A stretch of 64,000 nt of DNA. Origin: JBCBSZ01 sp039818945. Its GTDB lineage: Bacteria > Actinomycetota > Acidimicrobiia > Acidimicrobiales > Poriferisodalaceae. The DNA is taken from contig JBCBSZ010000001.1 of assembly GCA_039818945.1 (NCBI GenBank), forward strand, positions 62,001-126,000, in the 5' to 3' direction. The first letter of the stretch is position 1; each line of letters opens with the position of its first letter. Below the pieces are notes generated by a model. That model was not told the origin of the DNA, made no database searches, and saw only the letters and a list, made by a program, of their open reading frames with translations. This document shows, in pieces, positions 33,968-42,151 of this stretch. A program made the translations under genes and the position numbers.

Positions 33968-34747
33968 GTGGAGCTCGGCCTCGGCGGCCGGCGGGCCATC
34001 GTGTGCGCGTCGAGCCGCGGCCTCGGGTTCGCCTGCGCCGATGCCCTCGCCCGCGAAGGAGCGCACGTGGTGGTCAACGGCCGCGACGCCGATGCGCTCG
34101 ACGAGGCCGCCCGACGCCTCGCCGACTCCCACGGCGTCGACGTGCAGGCGGTCGTGGGCGACGTCGGCGACCCGGCCACCAGGGCCGCCCTCTTCGAGGC
34201 CTGCCCCGCGCCGGACATCGTCGTCAACAACAACAGCGGTCCCCGGCCCGGTCGCTTCGCCGACTGGGAGCGCGAGGACTGGGTCGGGGCGGTCGACGCC
34301 AACATGCTCACCCCCCTCGCCATGATCCGCCTCGCGATCGACGGCATGGTCGAGCGCCGGTTCGGCCGGATCGTCAACATCACGTCCGCCATGGTCAAGT
34401 CGCCCCACTCCGCCATGGGGCTCTCCACCGGGGCGCGGGCCGGCCTGACGTCGATGACGAAGGCGCTCTCCCGCGACGTCGCCTCGGCCAACGTCACGAT
34501 CAACAACCTGCTCCCCGAGCGCTTCGACACGGCCCGCCAGCAGCAGATGGCCGAGCTGCACTCGAAGCTCGGCGGCATCACCGTGGACGAGGCCTACGAC
34601 CACATGCGCTCGACCATCCCCGCCGGCCGACTCGGCCAGCCCGGCGAGCTCGGCAGCGCCTGCGCCTTCCTGTGCAGCGCGCAGGCCGGGTTCATCACCG
34701 GCCAGAACCTCCAGCTCGACGGCGGCGCCTACGAAGGACTGCTCTGA
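33968..34747 (+). CDS. atypical SDR oxidoreductase lacking the YxxxK motif (cassette 2)
   Basis: A 259-residue Rossmann-fold SDR. The cofactor loop is ASSRGLGFACADA (13-25 region), NNNSG replaces the usual NNAG, and S140 (NITSAMVKSPH) is the normal catalytic serine. At the positions expected for the Tyr and Lys pair the sequence is S153 and R157 (GLSTGARAGLTSM), so the classical catalytic tetrad is broken. The C-terminus (FITGQNLQLDGGAYEG) is normal. Such SDRs may work as atypical reductases or isomerases. It starts 3 bp after the VOC gene and its TGA shares one base with the next ATG. Confidence 0.88.
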   Translation: MELGLGGRRAIVCASSRGLGFACADALAREGAHVVVNGRDADALDEAARRLADSHGVDVQAVVGDVGDPATRAALFEACPAPDIVVNNNSGPRPGRFADWEREDWVGAVDANMLTPLAMIRLAIDGMVERRFGRIVNITSAMVKSPHSAMGLSTGARAGLTSMTKALSRDVASANVTINNLLPERFDTARQQQMAELHSKLGGITVDEAYDHMRSTIPAGRLGQPGELGSACAFLCSAQAGFITGQNLQLDGGAYEGLL

Positions 34748-36399
34748 TGACCACGATCGACGTCCCGTTCCTCGTCGTCGGCGCCGGGCCGGTCGGCCTC
34801 ACCGCCGCGCAGCTCCTCGCCCAGCAGGGGCGCCGCTGCCTCGTCGTCGAGCGTCGCGACGGCCCCCAGCGCCACCCCGCGGCCCACGTCGTCAACGCGC
34901 GGACCCTCGAGATCTTCCGCCAGGCCGGACTCGACATGGAGGCGATCGGCCGCCTCGCGAAGGATCCCGCCGACGCCGGCCACGTCAACTACGTCACCCG
35001 CCTCGCCGGCGACCTCATCGGACGGCTGCCCTTCGAGCGACAGGGCCCCGAGGTCTTCGAGCTGACCCCCACGCCGCTGCGCAACCTCTCCCAGCACCGG
35101 TTGGAGCCGCTGCTCGCCGACGCCGTCCACCGGGCGCCGGAGGTCGACCTCCGCTACCGATACGAGTGGGTGTCGGCCGCGCAGGACGCCGACGGGGTGA
35201 CCTCCCTCGTGCGAGACCTCGACACGGAGGAGCTGATCGAGGTGAGGAGCCGGTACCTGATCGCCGCCGACGGGGCGGGCAGCCCGGTCCGCAAGTCGCT
35301 CGGCATCGAGATGGTCGGGCCCCCGAGCCTCCAGTCCTTCGTCGCGATCCACTTCCTCGCCGACCTGCGGGCGGTCGTGGCCGAGCGGCTCGGCGTCCTG
35401 CACTTCGTGATGGAGCCGGCCGTGGGCGGGGCGTTCGTCGCCCACGACGTCGACCGCGAGTGGGTGTTCATGGTCGGCTTCGACCCGGCGGAGGAAACCG
35501 TCGACGACTACCCGCCCGAGCGGTGCGCGGCCATCGTCCGGTCCGCGATCGGCGACGCACCCGTCGACCTCGAGATCGTGAGCGCCGGCACCTGGCACAT
35601 GAGCGCCCAGGTCGCCCCGCGAACGCGTGAAGGCCGGATGTTCCTCGTCGGCGACGCGGCCCACCGCTTCCCGCCGACCGGCGGACTCGGGCTGAACACC
35701 GGTGTCGCCGACGTGCACGGCCTCGTGTGGAAGCTGCTGGCGGTCGAGGACGGCTGGGCGGCCCCAGCGCTGCTCGACACCTGCGAGACCGAGCGGATCC
35801 CGGTCGCCGGGCTCAACTGCGAGCAGAGCACGACGAACGCCTTCAAGATCGTCTCGCTGCTCGAGGCGTTGGGCGTCACGACCGACCCGACCGGTGAGGG
35901 CCTGACGGCGACGTTGGCCGATCCGGCGAACCGGGGCGCGATCGACGCGGCGGTCGACGACCAGGCCACCCACTTCGACATGATCGGCCTCCAGCTCGGC
36001 CACCGCTACGACGAGGGCGCGCTGGTGCGCGAGGGCGACCCGCCGCCGGCGATCGACGACCCCCGGCACTTCGACCCCCGGGGTGAGGTCGGCGCCCGCC
36101 TCCCCCACGCCTGGCTCGACGACGGCCGGTCGACGCTCGATCTCGTCGAACCCGGGACGATGACGCTGTTCACCACCGGCGACCACGACGCCTGGGGCGA
36201 GTCGCTCGCCGCGGTCGACGTGCCGGTGCGCCAGGTGCGGGTGGGCATCGACGTCGCCATCGACGACAAGTGGGTCGAGCGCTGCGGCCTCGCCACCGGC
36301 GTGGCGATGCTCGTGCGCCCCGACCAGCACATCGCCTGGCGCTCGGACGAGGCGCCGGACGAGCTGGCGCCGGTGGTCGCGCGCGTCGTGGGGCGCTGA
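34747..36399 (+). CDS. class A FAD-dependent monooxygenase (cassette 2)
   Basis: A 550-residue aromatic-hydroxylase-type flavoprotein. It has FLVVGAGPVGLTAAQLLAQQ at the N-terminus, SRYLIAADGAGSPVRKSLG as DG motif and MFLVGDAAHRFPPTGGLGLN as GD motif. A C-terminal thioredoxin-like domain is suggested by RQVRVGIDVAIDDKWVERCG and MLVRPDQHIAWR, as in phenol hydroxylase and MhpA relatives. ATG 34747 overlaps the SDR stop by one base. It is 1 bp before the FAH gene. Together with the VOC and FAH products it forms the second copy of a hydroxylase/ring-cleavage/hydrolase set. Confidence 0.93.
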   Translation: MTTIDVPFLVVGAGPVGLTAAQLLAQQGRRCLVVERRDGPQRHPAAHVVNARTLEIFRQAGLDMEAIGRLAKDPADAGHVNYVTRLAGDLIGRLPFERQGPEVFELTPTPLRNLSQHRLEPLLADAVHRAPEVDLRYRYEWVSAAQDADGVTSLVRDLDTEELIEVRSRYLIAADGAGSPVRKSLGIEMVGPPSLQSFVAIHFLADLRAVVAERLGVLHFVMEPAVGGAFVAHDVDREWVFMVGFDPAEETVDDYPPERCAAIVRSAIGDAPVDLEIVSAGTWHMSAQVAPRTREGRMFLVGDAAHRFPPTGGLGLNTGVADVHGLVWKLLAVEDGWAAPALLDTCETERIPVAGLNCEQSTTNAFKIVSLLEALGVTTDPTGEGLTATLADPANRGAIDAAVDDQATHFDMIGLQLGHRYDEGALVREGDPPPAIDDPRHFDPRGEVGARLPHAWLDDGRSTLDLVEPGTMTLFTTGDHDAWGESLAAVDVPVRQVRVGIDVAIDDKWVERCGLATGVAMLVRPDQHIAWRSDEAPDELAPVVARVVGR

Positions 36400-36400
36400 C

Positions 36401-37357
36401 GTGGCGGTCAACGCGATCCGGTACGAGCGCGACGGCGAGGTGCGCTGGGGCGTCGTCTCCGATGACGGCGTCCGGCCCGTCGTCGGTTCGTACGACTCCA
36501 CCCGGGCGTTCGTGCTCGAGGCCGCGGCGACGGTCCGAGCCGGCGAGCACCCGCTCGACGACCCGGTGCCACTCGACGAGGTCACCGTCCTCAGCCCGGT
36601 CACCGCCGATCAGCAATTCCTCTGCCAGGCGGTCAACTACCGGTCGCACATGGAGGAGTCGGGCCTGTCGCCCGAGGCGAGCCCGTTCAACGTCTTCTTC
36701 CGGAAGGCGTCGTCGTGCTTGTCACCTCCACACGGCGACATCGTCAGCCCCGCCCACGTGGAGCTGCTCGACCACGAGGTGGAGATCGGGCTCGTGCTCG
36801 CCCGCGACGTCGACGGCCCGGTCACGGTCGCCGACGACGAGCTCGCCTCGCACGTGGCGGCGCTCGTCGCGGTGAACGACGTGAGCGCGCGCGACGTGCA
36901 GCTCGGCGACACGCAGTTCTACCGGGCGAAGAGCTACCGGACGTTCGGGCCGACCGGCCCCCACCTCGCGCTCGTCGACCGGCACGACCTCGACCGCTTC
37001 GCCGAGCTGCGGCTCCGGCTCTGGGTCGACGGCGTCACCCGCCAGGACGCGCTCGCCGCCGACATGGTCCACCGCCCGGCGGCGACGCTCACCGAGCTCT
37101 CGTCGGTGCAGGACTGGCGGGCCGGCGACCTCCTCGCCACCGGCACCCCGGGTGGTTGCGCCCTCCGAGCGCCCGCCGCACCGCTCCGGATGCTCGCCCA
37201 GGCCGTCTCCCCCCGGCGCCGCCACGCGCTGGTGCAGCGCAGCGCCGCCCGCAACCCGAGGCGCCTGCGCCCCGGCGATCGCGTCGAGCTCCACATCGGC
37301 ACCGAGGACGGAGCGATCGACCTCGGCCGACAGGAGACGGCCGTCGTCGCCGGCTGA
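36401..37357 (+). CDS. fumarylacetoacetate hydrolase family protein (cassette 2)
   Basis: A 318-residue FAH-fold enzyme. FLCQAVNYRSHMEESGLSP contains the conserved Y-x2-H. VELLDHEVEIGLVLARDVDG and VNDVSARDVQLGD carry the metal ligands, and DLLATGTPGGCAL is the C-terminal block. An insertion rich in Arg (LAQAVSPRRRHALVQRSAAR, around 268-287) is unusual for the family. GTG 36401 starts 1 bp after the monooxygenase stop. It is the last gene of the cassette-2 operon and probably hydrolyses the ring-cleavage product. Confidence 0.9.
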   Translation: MAVNAIRYERDGEVRWGVVSDDGVRPVVGSYDSTRAFVLEAAATVRAGEHPLDDPVPLDEVTVLSPVTADQQFLCQAVNYRSHMEESGLSPEASPFNVFFRKASSCLSPPHGDIVSPAHVELLDHEVEIGLVLARDVDGPVTVADDELASHVAALVAVNDVSARDVQLGDTQFYRAKSYRTFGPTGPHLALVDRHDLDRFAELRLRLWVDGVTRQDALAADMVHRPAATLTELSSVQDWRAGDLLATGTPGGCALRAPAAPLRMLAQAVSPRRRHALVQRSAARNPRRLRPGDRVELHIGTEDGAIDLGRQETAVVAG

Positions 37358-37391
37358 ACGGCGATAGAGCCACCGGGTTAGCGTCGGCGTC

Positions 37392-38246
37392 ATGGAGGGG
37401 ACCGCGACCGACGATCCGACCGCGCTCATCACCCCGGAGCTGATCGAGCGGTACCGCGAGGACGGCGTCGTGATGGTCCCCGGCGCGCTCCACGCCGAGT
37501 GGCTCCAGCTCATCGAGATGGCACTCGACCGGGTGCTGCACCACTCGTCGCAACGCCAGCACCTGTTCTACGACGGGCGCGAGGACGAGTTCGTCGAGAC
37601 GGTGCGGAACTACGAGGTCACACCCGAGCTGCAGCATCTGCTGCACGCCTCGCCGATCGCGGACATGGTCGGCCGGCTCGTCGGCTCCGAGAACCTGTGG
37701 CTGTACTCCGACGAGTTCTTCGTGAAGGACCGGGCCGGGGCCGGGCGGACCCCGTGGCACCAGGACCTGCCGTACTGGCCGATGGCGGGCGAGCAGATCG
37801 CCTCGATGTGGATCAGCCTCGATCCGCTCCCGGCCGTCGACTGCCTGGAGTACGTGCGGGGATCGCATCGCGGCCCGATGTACGACGGGTTCAACCCCCG
37901 CCGGGTCAGCGAGGACCCGACCCTGCCGTACTACGGCCAGGACCTGCCGCCGCTCCCGCACATCGAGGCCGATCGCGACGCCTGGGACATCGTGTCGTGG
38001 GACATCGAGCCGGGCGACGTCATCCTCGCCCACCCCGGCGTGCTCCACGGCGGCGGCGCCACCACCACCGCCGGGCGACGGCGGGCGATCACGATCCGGC
38101 TCTACGGCGACGACATCGTCTACGACGAGCGGCCGCCCACCCGGCCGACCGCCCCGCAGACCCCGGGCCTCGGCCTCACCCTGCGTCCGGGCGACCCGCT
38201 GCGGGGCTCGTGGTACCCGCAGATCCGGCCCCGCCGCACCCCGTAG
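37392..38246 (+). CDS. phytanoyl-CoA dioxygenase family protein (Fe/2-oxoglutarate)
   Basis: A 284-residue PhyH-fold oxygenase. Its iron ligands are H123 and D125 (RTPWHQDLPYW) and H219 (HPGVLHGGG); the following RRRAITIR holds the 2-oxoglutarate arginine. This is the HxD form with WHQD, shared with ectoine-hydroxylase-like and mitomycin-type PhyH proteins. It lies 34 bp after the FAH gene of cassette 2, so it may be cotranscribed with it. It shares little sequence with the other PhyH gene at 31.7 kb, so the two probably act on different substrates. Cytoplasmic. Confidence 0.9.
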   Translation: MEGTATDDPTALITPELIERYREDGVVMVPGALHAEWLQLIEMALDRVLHHSSQRQHLFYDGREDEFVETVRNYEVTPELQHLLHASPIADMVGRLVGSENLWLYSDEFFVKDRAGAGRTPWHQDLPYWPMAGEQIASMWISLDPLPAVDCLEYVRGSHRGPMYDGFNPRRVSEDPTLPYYGQDLPPLPHIEADRDAWDIVSWDIEPGDVILAHPGVLHGGGATTTAGRRRAITIRLYGDDIVYDERPPTRPTAPQTPGLGLTLRPGDPLRGSWYPQIRPRRTP

Positions 38247-38250
38247 CGCG

Positions 38251-38991
38251 TCAGCGGCCGGCGAACGCCGAGCCGAACATCTCCAGCGTCACCGTCCAGC
38301 TCGTCTCGGCGGCGGCCTCGTCGTAGGTCGGGTAGCCGGGCCACGTGTAGCCGTGATCCGCGCCGGGGAACGTCCGGACGTCGACGTGGTCCAGGTCCGC
38401 GACGGCGTCGAGGAAGCGCTGGTGCATCTCGATCGACTGCACCTGGTCGGCTTCGCCGATGCCGAGGTAGAGCGGCGGCGCGAGCTGCGCCGCGCTGAGG
38501 TGGGGGGAGTCGGGCTCGTCGTCGGCGAGGAACGACGGATGCCAGCCCGCGCCGGCCACGACCCGATCGGCGTCGCGCTCCATCGCCCGCACCACTGCGC
38601 GGGCGCCGAGGCAGAAGCCGACGACGGCGTACGGCGCGCCGGCGGGCACGCCCGCGGCGGCGAGGGCCCGCTCGCCGTCGTGCGCGATCTGCGCATCGGT
38701 CATCGAGGCGATCCAGCCCATCACCGTCGGCCGCGCGTCGGGATCGGCCGCGAAGTCGGCCGGCTCGAAGTGCAGCAGACGCCCGTGCCGGTGGTGCAGG
38801 TCGGGCGTGACGACGACGTAGCCCTCGGCAGCCATCCGGGCCATCCAGTCGCGCGTCGCCGGGCGCAGCCCCGGGGCGTCGATGTAGACGAGCACGACCG
38901 GTCGGTCACCGCCACCATCGGGCCGGGCGACGACCACCGCCATCTCGCCGTCGTCGGTCGTGGTGTCGATGGTCTGCTCGGTCACGTCCAT
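38251..38991 (-). CDS. dienelactone hydrolase family protein
   Basis: A 246-residue alpha/beta hydrolase of the dienelactone hydrolase group. The nucleophile elbow is VVGFCLGARAVV with cysteine in place of serine, as in DLH. The catalytic histidine is in GADHGYTWPGYPTY and the acid is probably in GIGEADQVQS. DLH enzymes open dienelactones from ortho-cleavage of chlorocatechols, but many homologues have other ester substrates. It is convergent with the PhyH gene (4 bp between stops) and lies 11 bp downstream of the Gfo/Idh gene on the same strand, so the two may form an operon. Confidence 0.9.
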   Translation of the reverse strand: MDVTEQTIDTTTDDGEMAVVVARPDGGGDRPVVLVYIDAPGLRPATRDWMARMAAEGYVVVTPDLHHRHGRLLHFEPADFAADPDARPTVMGWIASMTDAQIAHDGERALAAAGVPAGAPYAVVGFCLGARAVVRAMERDADRVVAGAGWHPSFLADDEPDSPHLSAAQLAPPLYLGIGEADQVQSIEMHQRFLDAVADLDHVDVRTFPGADHGYTWPGYPTYDEAAAETSWTVTLEMFGSAFAGR

Positions 38992-39002
38992 GCGCCGGGA
39001 CG

Positions 39003-39980
39003 TTAGCGCCGGGCGTCGGGGCGATCGCCGGCCACCAGCGCCTCGACGATGCGCTGCACCTCGAGGGCCTCGGCGAAGGTGGCCAGCGAATGGGATCGAC
39101 CCTCGACGAGCGCGGCGAGCTGGCCGAGCTGGGCGGCGTACGCGGCGGGTCCCGACGCGGCATCGGCATCGAGTCCGGGGCGCCAGGGCTCACCGGCGTC
39201 GGCGATCGAGTAGCCGTACCAGTTCGTGAGCCGCCACGACCGGTCGACGCCGCGGATGGTGAGCTCGACCTCGTCGGCTCCCGCCGCATCGCTCGACCCG
39301 ACGACGCGGACCGGCACGCCACGGCCGACCAGCTCGGCGGTCAGCCACCGCTCCGACGTGCCGTCGTCGGGGAACCGGACGGCGCTGCGCTCGATCGCGA
39401 GCGGCCCGAGCAGACGTCCGGCCAGGAACACGAAGTGCGAGACGACCTCGCGGGTCCAGCCACCCTGGTCGCGATCGCGCAACCACCCGGCTCCGGCCTG
39501 CCACGGTCGGGGCCACCGCTCGAAGTGCACCCGGAGGTCGACGCCCAGCAGCTCGGTGCCGGTCGCCCGCACGTCGTCGAGCAACGCCACCGCAGCCGGA
39601 GCGGCGCCGAACACGAAGTTCACGGCTGCCGCGGTCCCCGCGACCCGCTCGACCATCGCCACGCTCTCGGCCTCGTCGACCCCGAGGGGCTTCTCGCACA
39701 GCAGCGCCCGACCGGCGGCGACGACCCGGTCGACGTAGGCGGCGTGATGCACCGGCGGGACGGCCACGTACACGACGTCCACCCGGGGATCGGCGATCAG
39801 CTCGTCCGCCGTCGCCGGGGTGTCGATGCCGAACCGCTCCCGTGCGGCGCCCGCCGCCGCGGTCGACGAGTCGTGGCCGCCCACCACGGTGAAGCGGTCG
39901 TCGAGCAGGAACTGCTCGACGTAGCGGAGACCGACGGTCCCCAACCCGATGACGGCCACACCGTGCTGCTCGTTCGCCAC
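39003..39980 (-). CDS. Gfo/Idh/MocA family dehydrogenase
   Basis: A 325-residue NAD(P)-dependent oxidoreductase. The Rossmann motif is VAVIGLGTVGLRYVEQFLLD, and the family-defining CEKPLGVDEAES carries the catalytic lysine around residue 96. The substrate domain is shorter and less typical, with GGWTREVVSHFVFLAGRLLG in the position of the usual D-x3-H block. Members act on sugars, inositols or biliverdin-like substrates. It is followed 11 bp later by a dienelactone hydrolase gene. Substrate unknown. Confidence 0.88.
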   Translation of the reverse strand: MANEQHGVAVIGLGTVGLRYVEQFLLDDRFTVVGGHDSSTAAAGAARERFGIDTPATADELIADPRVDVVYVAVPPVHHAAYVDRVVAAGRALLCEKPLGVDEAESVAMVERVAGTAAAVNFVFGAAPAAVALLDDVRATGTELLGVDLRVHFERWPRPWQAGAGWLRDRDQGGWTREVVSHFVFLAGRLLGPLAIERSAVRFPDDGTSERWLTAELVGRGVPVRVVGSSDAAGADEVELTIRGVDRSWRLTNWYGYSIADAGEPWRPGLDADAASGPAAYAAQLGQLAALVEGRSHSLATFAEALEVQRIVEALVAGDRPDARR

Positions 39981-40094
39981 GGCGGCGACCGTAGTGGCGC
40001 CGGGGGCGAACCCTCGCTCACCGTCGAACGCAGCCGACTCGCCGTGGCCGTCCCGGGAGAGCAGCCTGCGGCGGGGTCGCTACGGTCGCCGCCG

Positions 40095-40646
40095 ATGGCG
40101 CCGAGCAGCAGGACCGTGAGCGGGCTCATCATCGAGCGGAGCGGCTCGCAGCTGACGCTGCGCCAGCCGACCCTGGGCCGCACCACCCTCATGATGGTCG
40201 GCTTCCTGGTGGCCGGGATCCTCTTCCTGGGCCTCGCCGTCACCGCGGCACAGGGCTTCGCCGTGCTGGTCGCCCTCGCCGTCGGCGGAGTGCTCACCTG
40301 GCTGAGCGGCATGGGGCTGCTCGGTCACTTCCGGGGCGACGGCATCCTCCGGATCAACCTCGAGACCGGAGCGATGACCCGGGCACGCGAGACCCTCGCC
40401 AGCGCTGACGGCGAGCTCCCCGAGGTGGTGGTCGTGCACGAGATCCGACACCGGACCGATCCGAACGGCATCTCCTCCACCCCGGTCTCCTGGTGGTACG
40501 TCGAGCTCGTGGTCGACGGCGAGGGCTGGCCCCTCTTCCCCGCCCACCAGAACAAGGCAACGACCGACCACATGGCGCTCGCCGTCCGCGAGCACCTCGG
40601 CGGCACCGTCGGCTACCGGGACGACGCCGCCGACGACGACGGCTAG
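40095..40646 (+). CDS. two-helix membrane protein, uncharacterised
   Basis: A 183-residue protein. After an N-terminal strand region (GSQLTLRQPTLGR) there are two adjacent membrane helices: TLMMVGFLVAGILFLGLAVT and FAVLVALAVGGVLTWLSGMG. A C-terminal soluble domain of about 110 residues includes GILRINLETGAMTRARETLA, TPVSWWYVELVVDGEGWPLF and HMALAVREHLGG. This layout is that of bacterial PH-like membrane proteins, but I cannot name a family. ATG 40095 is chosen; there is no clear ribosome site. It is convergent with the HxlR gene (9 bp apart). Confidence 0.65.
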   Translation: MAPSSRTVSGLIIERSGSQLTLRQPTLGRTTLMMVGFLVAGILFLGLAVTAAQGFAVLVALAVGGVLTWLSGMGLLGHFRGDGILRINLETGAMTRARETLASADGELPEVVVVHEIRHRTDPNGISSTPVSWWYVELVVDGEGWPLFPAHQNKATTDHMALAVREHLGGTVGYRDDAADDDG

Positions 40647-40655
40647 ACCGGGCGA

Positions 40656-41108
40656 TCAGGTCGGGAAGCCCGGGCCCAAATCGACGGTGATGTCGCGGGC
40701 CACGAGCGGCTCCTCGCACCGCTCGCAGCTCAGATGGGAGCGGACCTCCCCGCCGCAGTCGGTGTGGAGATAGCGCAGCGGCGGCCCGTCGGGGGCGAGG
40801 TGGGCGTCGCCCCAGCCCCGAAGCGCCATCAGGATCGGGTACACGTCGTGACCCCGCTGCGTGAGCCGGTACTCCGATCTCGTCCTGGTGTCCTTGTACT
40901 CGACCCGTTCGAGGATGCCGTGCTCGACGAGCTCGTTGAGCCGGGTGGTCAGGCGGCTCCGTGAGATCCCGGTCGTCGCCACGAAGTCGTCGAAGCGCCG
41001 CGTCCCCGCGAACGCCTGTTTGAGGATCACCAGCGTCCACCGCTCGCCCAGGATCGCGAGCGAGCGCGAGATCGAGCACGGCTGATCGGCCAGGTCGCTG
41101 AAGCGCAC
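40656..41108 (-). CDS. HxlR-family regulator with C-terminal cysteine cluster
   Basis: A 150-residue winged-helix regulator. CSISRSLAILGERWTLVILK is the HxlR hallmark with its redox-relevant N-terminal cysteine; GISRSRLTTRLNELVEHGIL and YRLTQRGHDVYPILMALRGW complete the domain. The C-terminal extension HTDCGGEVRSHLSCERCEEP has three cysteines in C-x10-C-x2-C form, which may bind zinc or sense redox state. GTG 41108 is chosen because the longer frame reads into the divergent promoter. The quinone-oxidoreductase gene is divergent and two palindromes lie between, so direct control is likely. Confidence 0.88.
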   Translation of the reverse strand: MRFSDLADQPCSISRSLAILGERWTLVILKQAFAGTRRFDDFVATTGISRSRLTTRLNELVEHGILERVEYKDTRTRSEYRLTQRGHDVYPILMALRGWGDAHLAPDGPPLRYLHTDCGGEVRSHLSCERCEEPLVARDITVDLGPGFPT

Positions 41109-41127
41109 GACACGAATGCTAGCGATT

Positions 41128-41171
41128 TTGAGTTCTGAAGTGAGACTCAAGTACGGTCTCGTTCCGAGACC
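41128..41171. promoter_or_regulatory. two inverted repeats between HxlR and quinone reductase genes
   Basis: TTGAGT (41128-41133) and ACTCAA (41145-41150) flank an 11-bp spacer. GGTCTCG (41155-41161) and CGAGACC (41165-41171) form a second perfect palindrome with a 3-bp centre. Both lie in the 82-bp divergent gap; the first is the likelier HxlR operator and the second could also form an RNA hairpin ahead of the GAGGAG ribosome site. Confidence 0.55.
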
Positions 41172-41190
41172 CAACTTCGAGGAGCACGTG

Positions 41191-42144
41191 ATGCGCGCCT
41201 GGCAGGTCACCGACCCGACCGATCCGACGAACGGCCTCGGCATCGCCGACGTCGCCGAGCCCGACGGCGAGCTGGTCGTCGAGGTCCGGCGGGCCGGCAT
41301 CGGCTACCCCGACCTGCTGATGCGGCGGGGCGAGTTCCAGATCCCCCAGGAGCCACCCTTCGTCCTGGGCTGGGAGGCGGCGGGCGAGGTCGTCGCCGCG
41401 CCGGCCGACGCCGCGGTGGCGGTCGGCGACCGGGTCGCGACCATGACGTTCGGTGCCTTCACCGAGCGGGTGAGCGCCGACCCGAACACCACCTTCCGGA
41501 TCCCCGAGGAGATGAGCTTCGACCAGGCGGCTGCGCTGCCCCTCAACTCGTTCACCGCGCTGGCGGCCATGCGGCGAGGCGGCGTCGACGGGGGCGACGT
41601 CGTGCTCGTGCACGGCGCGGCCGGCGGCGTCGGCTCGTCGTCGGTCCAGCTGGCGAAGGCTCGGGGCGCCACCGTGATCGCCGTCGTCTCCACCGACGAG
41701 AAGGCCCGGCAGGCGACGGCCGACGGCGCCGACCACGTGGCGATCGGTGACGACTGGGTCGCCGCGGTGCGCGCAGCCGCTCCCCTCGGGGTCGACGTGA
41801 TCATCGACCCCGTCACCGGTGACCGCTTCCGCGACTCGATCCGGCTGCTCGCCACCGAGGGCCGACTTCTCGTGATCGGGTTCGTCGGCGGTTCGATCCC
41901 GTCGGTCTCGGTCAACAAGCTGCTGTTCAACAACACCGACGTGCGAGGGTGCTCGTGGAGCGTCCTCGGCTCCCAGCCCGGAGGGTTCCCCGCCGCAGCC
42001 GCAGAGCTGAGCGAGCTCGCGACCCGCGGCGAGATCGCTCCCGTCGTCGGCGAGACGCTGCCCTTCGAGGAGCTGCCGCGCGCGCTGGAGACCCTCGGTG
42101 CCCGTCAGGCGATCGGCAAGCTCGTGCTCGACACCACCGCCTGA
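41191..42144 (+). CDS. zinc-independent MDR oxidoreductase (NADPH:quinone reductase-like)
   Basis: A 317-residue medium-chain dehydrogenase/reductase of the quinone oxidoreductase type. It has no catalytic or structural zinc cysteines; the cofactor loop is VLVHGAAGGVGSSSVQLAKA near 135-154, and VLGWEAAGEVVA and GDRVATMTFGAFTERV are typical. It probably reduces quinones or enoyl substrates with NADPH. GAGGAG at 41179-41184 precedes ATG 41191. The divergent HxlR gene suggests induction by electrophiles or quinones. Confidence 0.92.
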   Translation: MRAWQVTDPTDPTNGLGIADVAEPDGELVVEVRRAGIGYPDLLMRRGEFQIPQEPPFVLGWEAAGEVVAAPADAAVAVGDRVATMTFGAFTERVSADPNTTFRIPEEMSFDQAAALPLNSFTALAAMRRGGVDGGDVVLVHGAAGGVGSSSVQLAKARGATVIAVVSTDEKARQATADGADHVAIGDDWVAAVRAAAPLGVDVIIDPVTGDRFRDSIRLLATEGRLLVIGFVGGSIPSVSVNKLLFNNTDVRGCSWSVLGSQPGGFPAAAAELSELATRGEIAPVVGETLPFEELPRALETLGARQAIGKLVLDTTA

Positions 42145-42151
42145 GCGCGCC

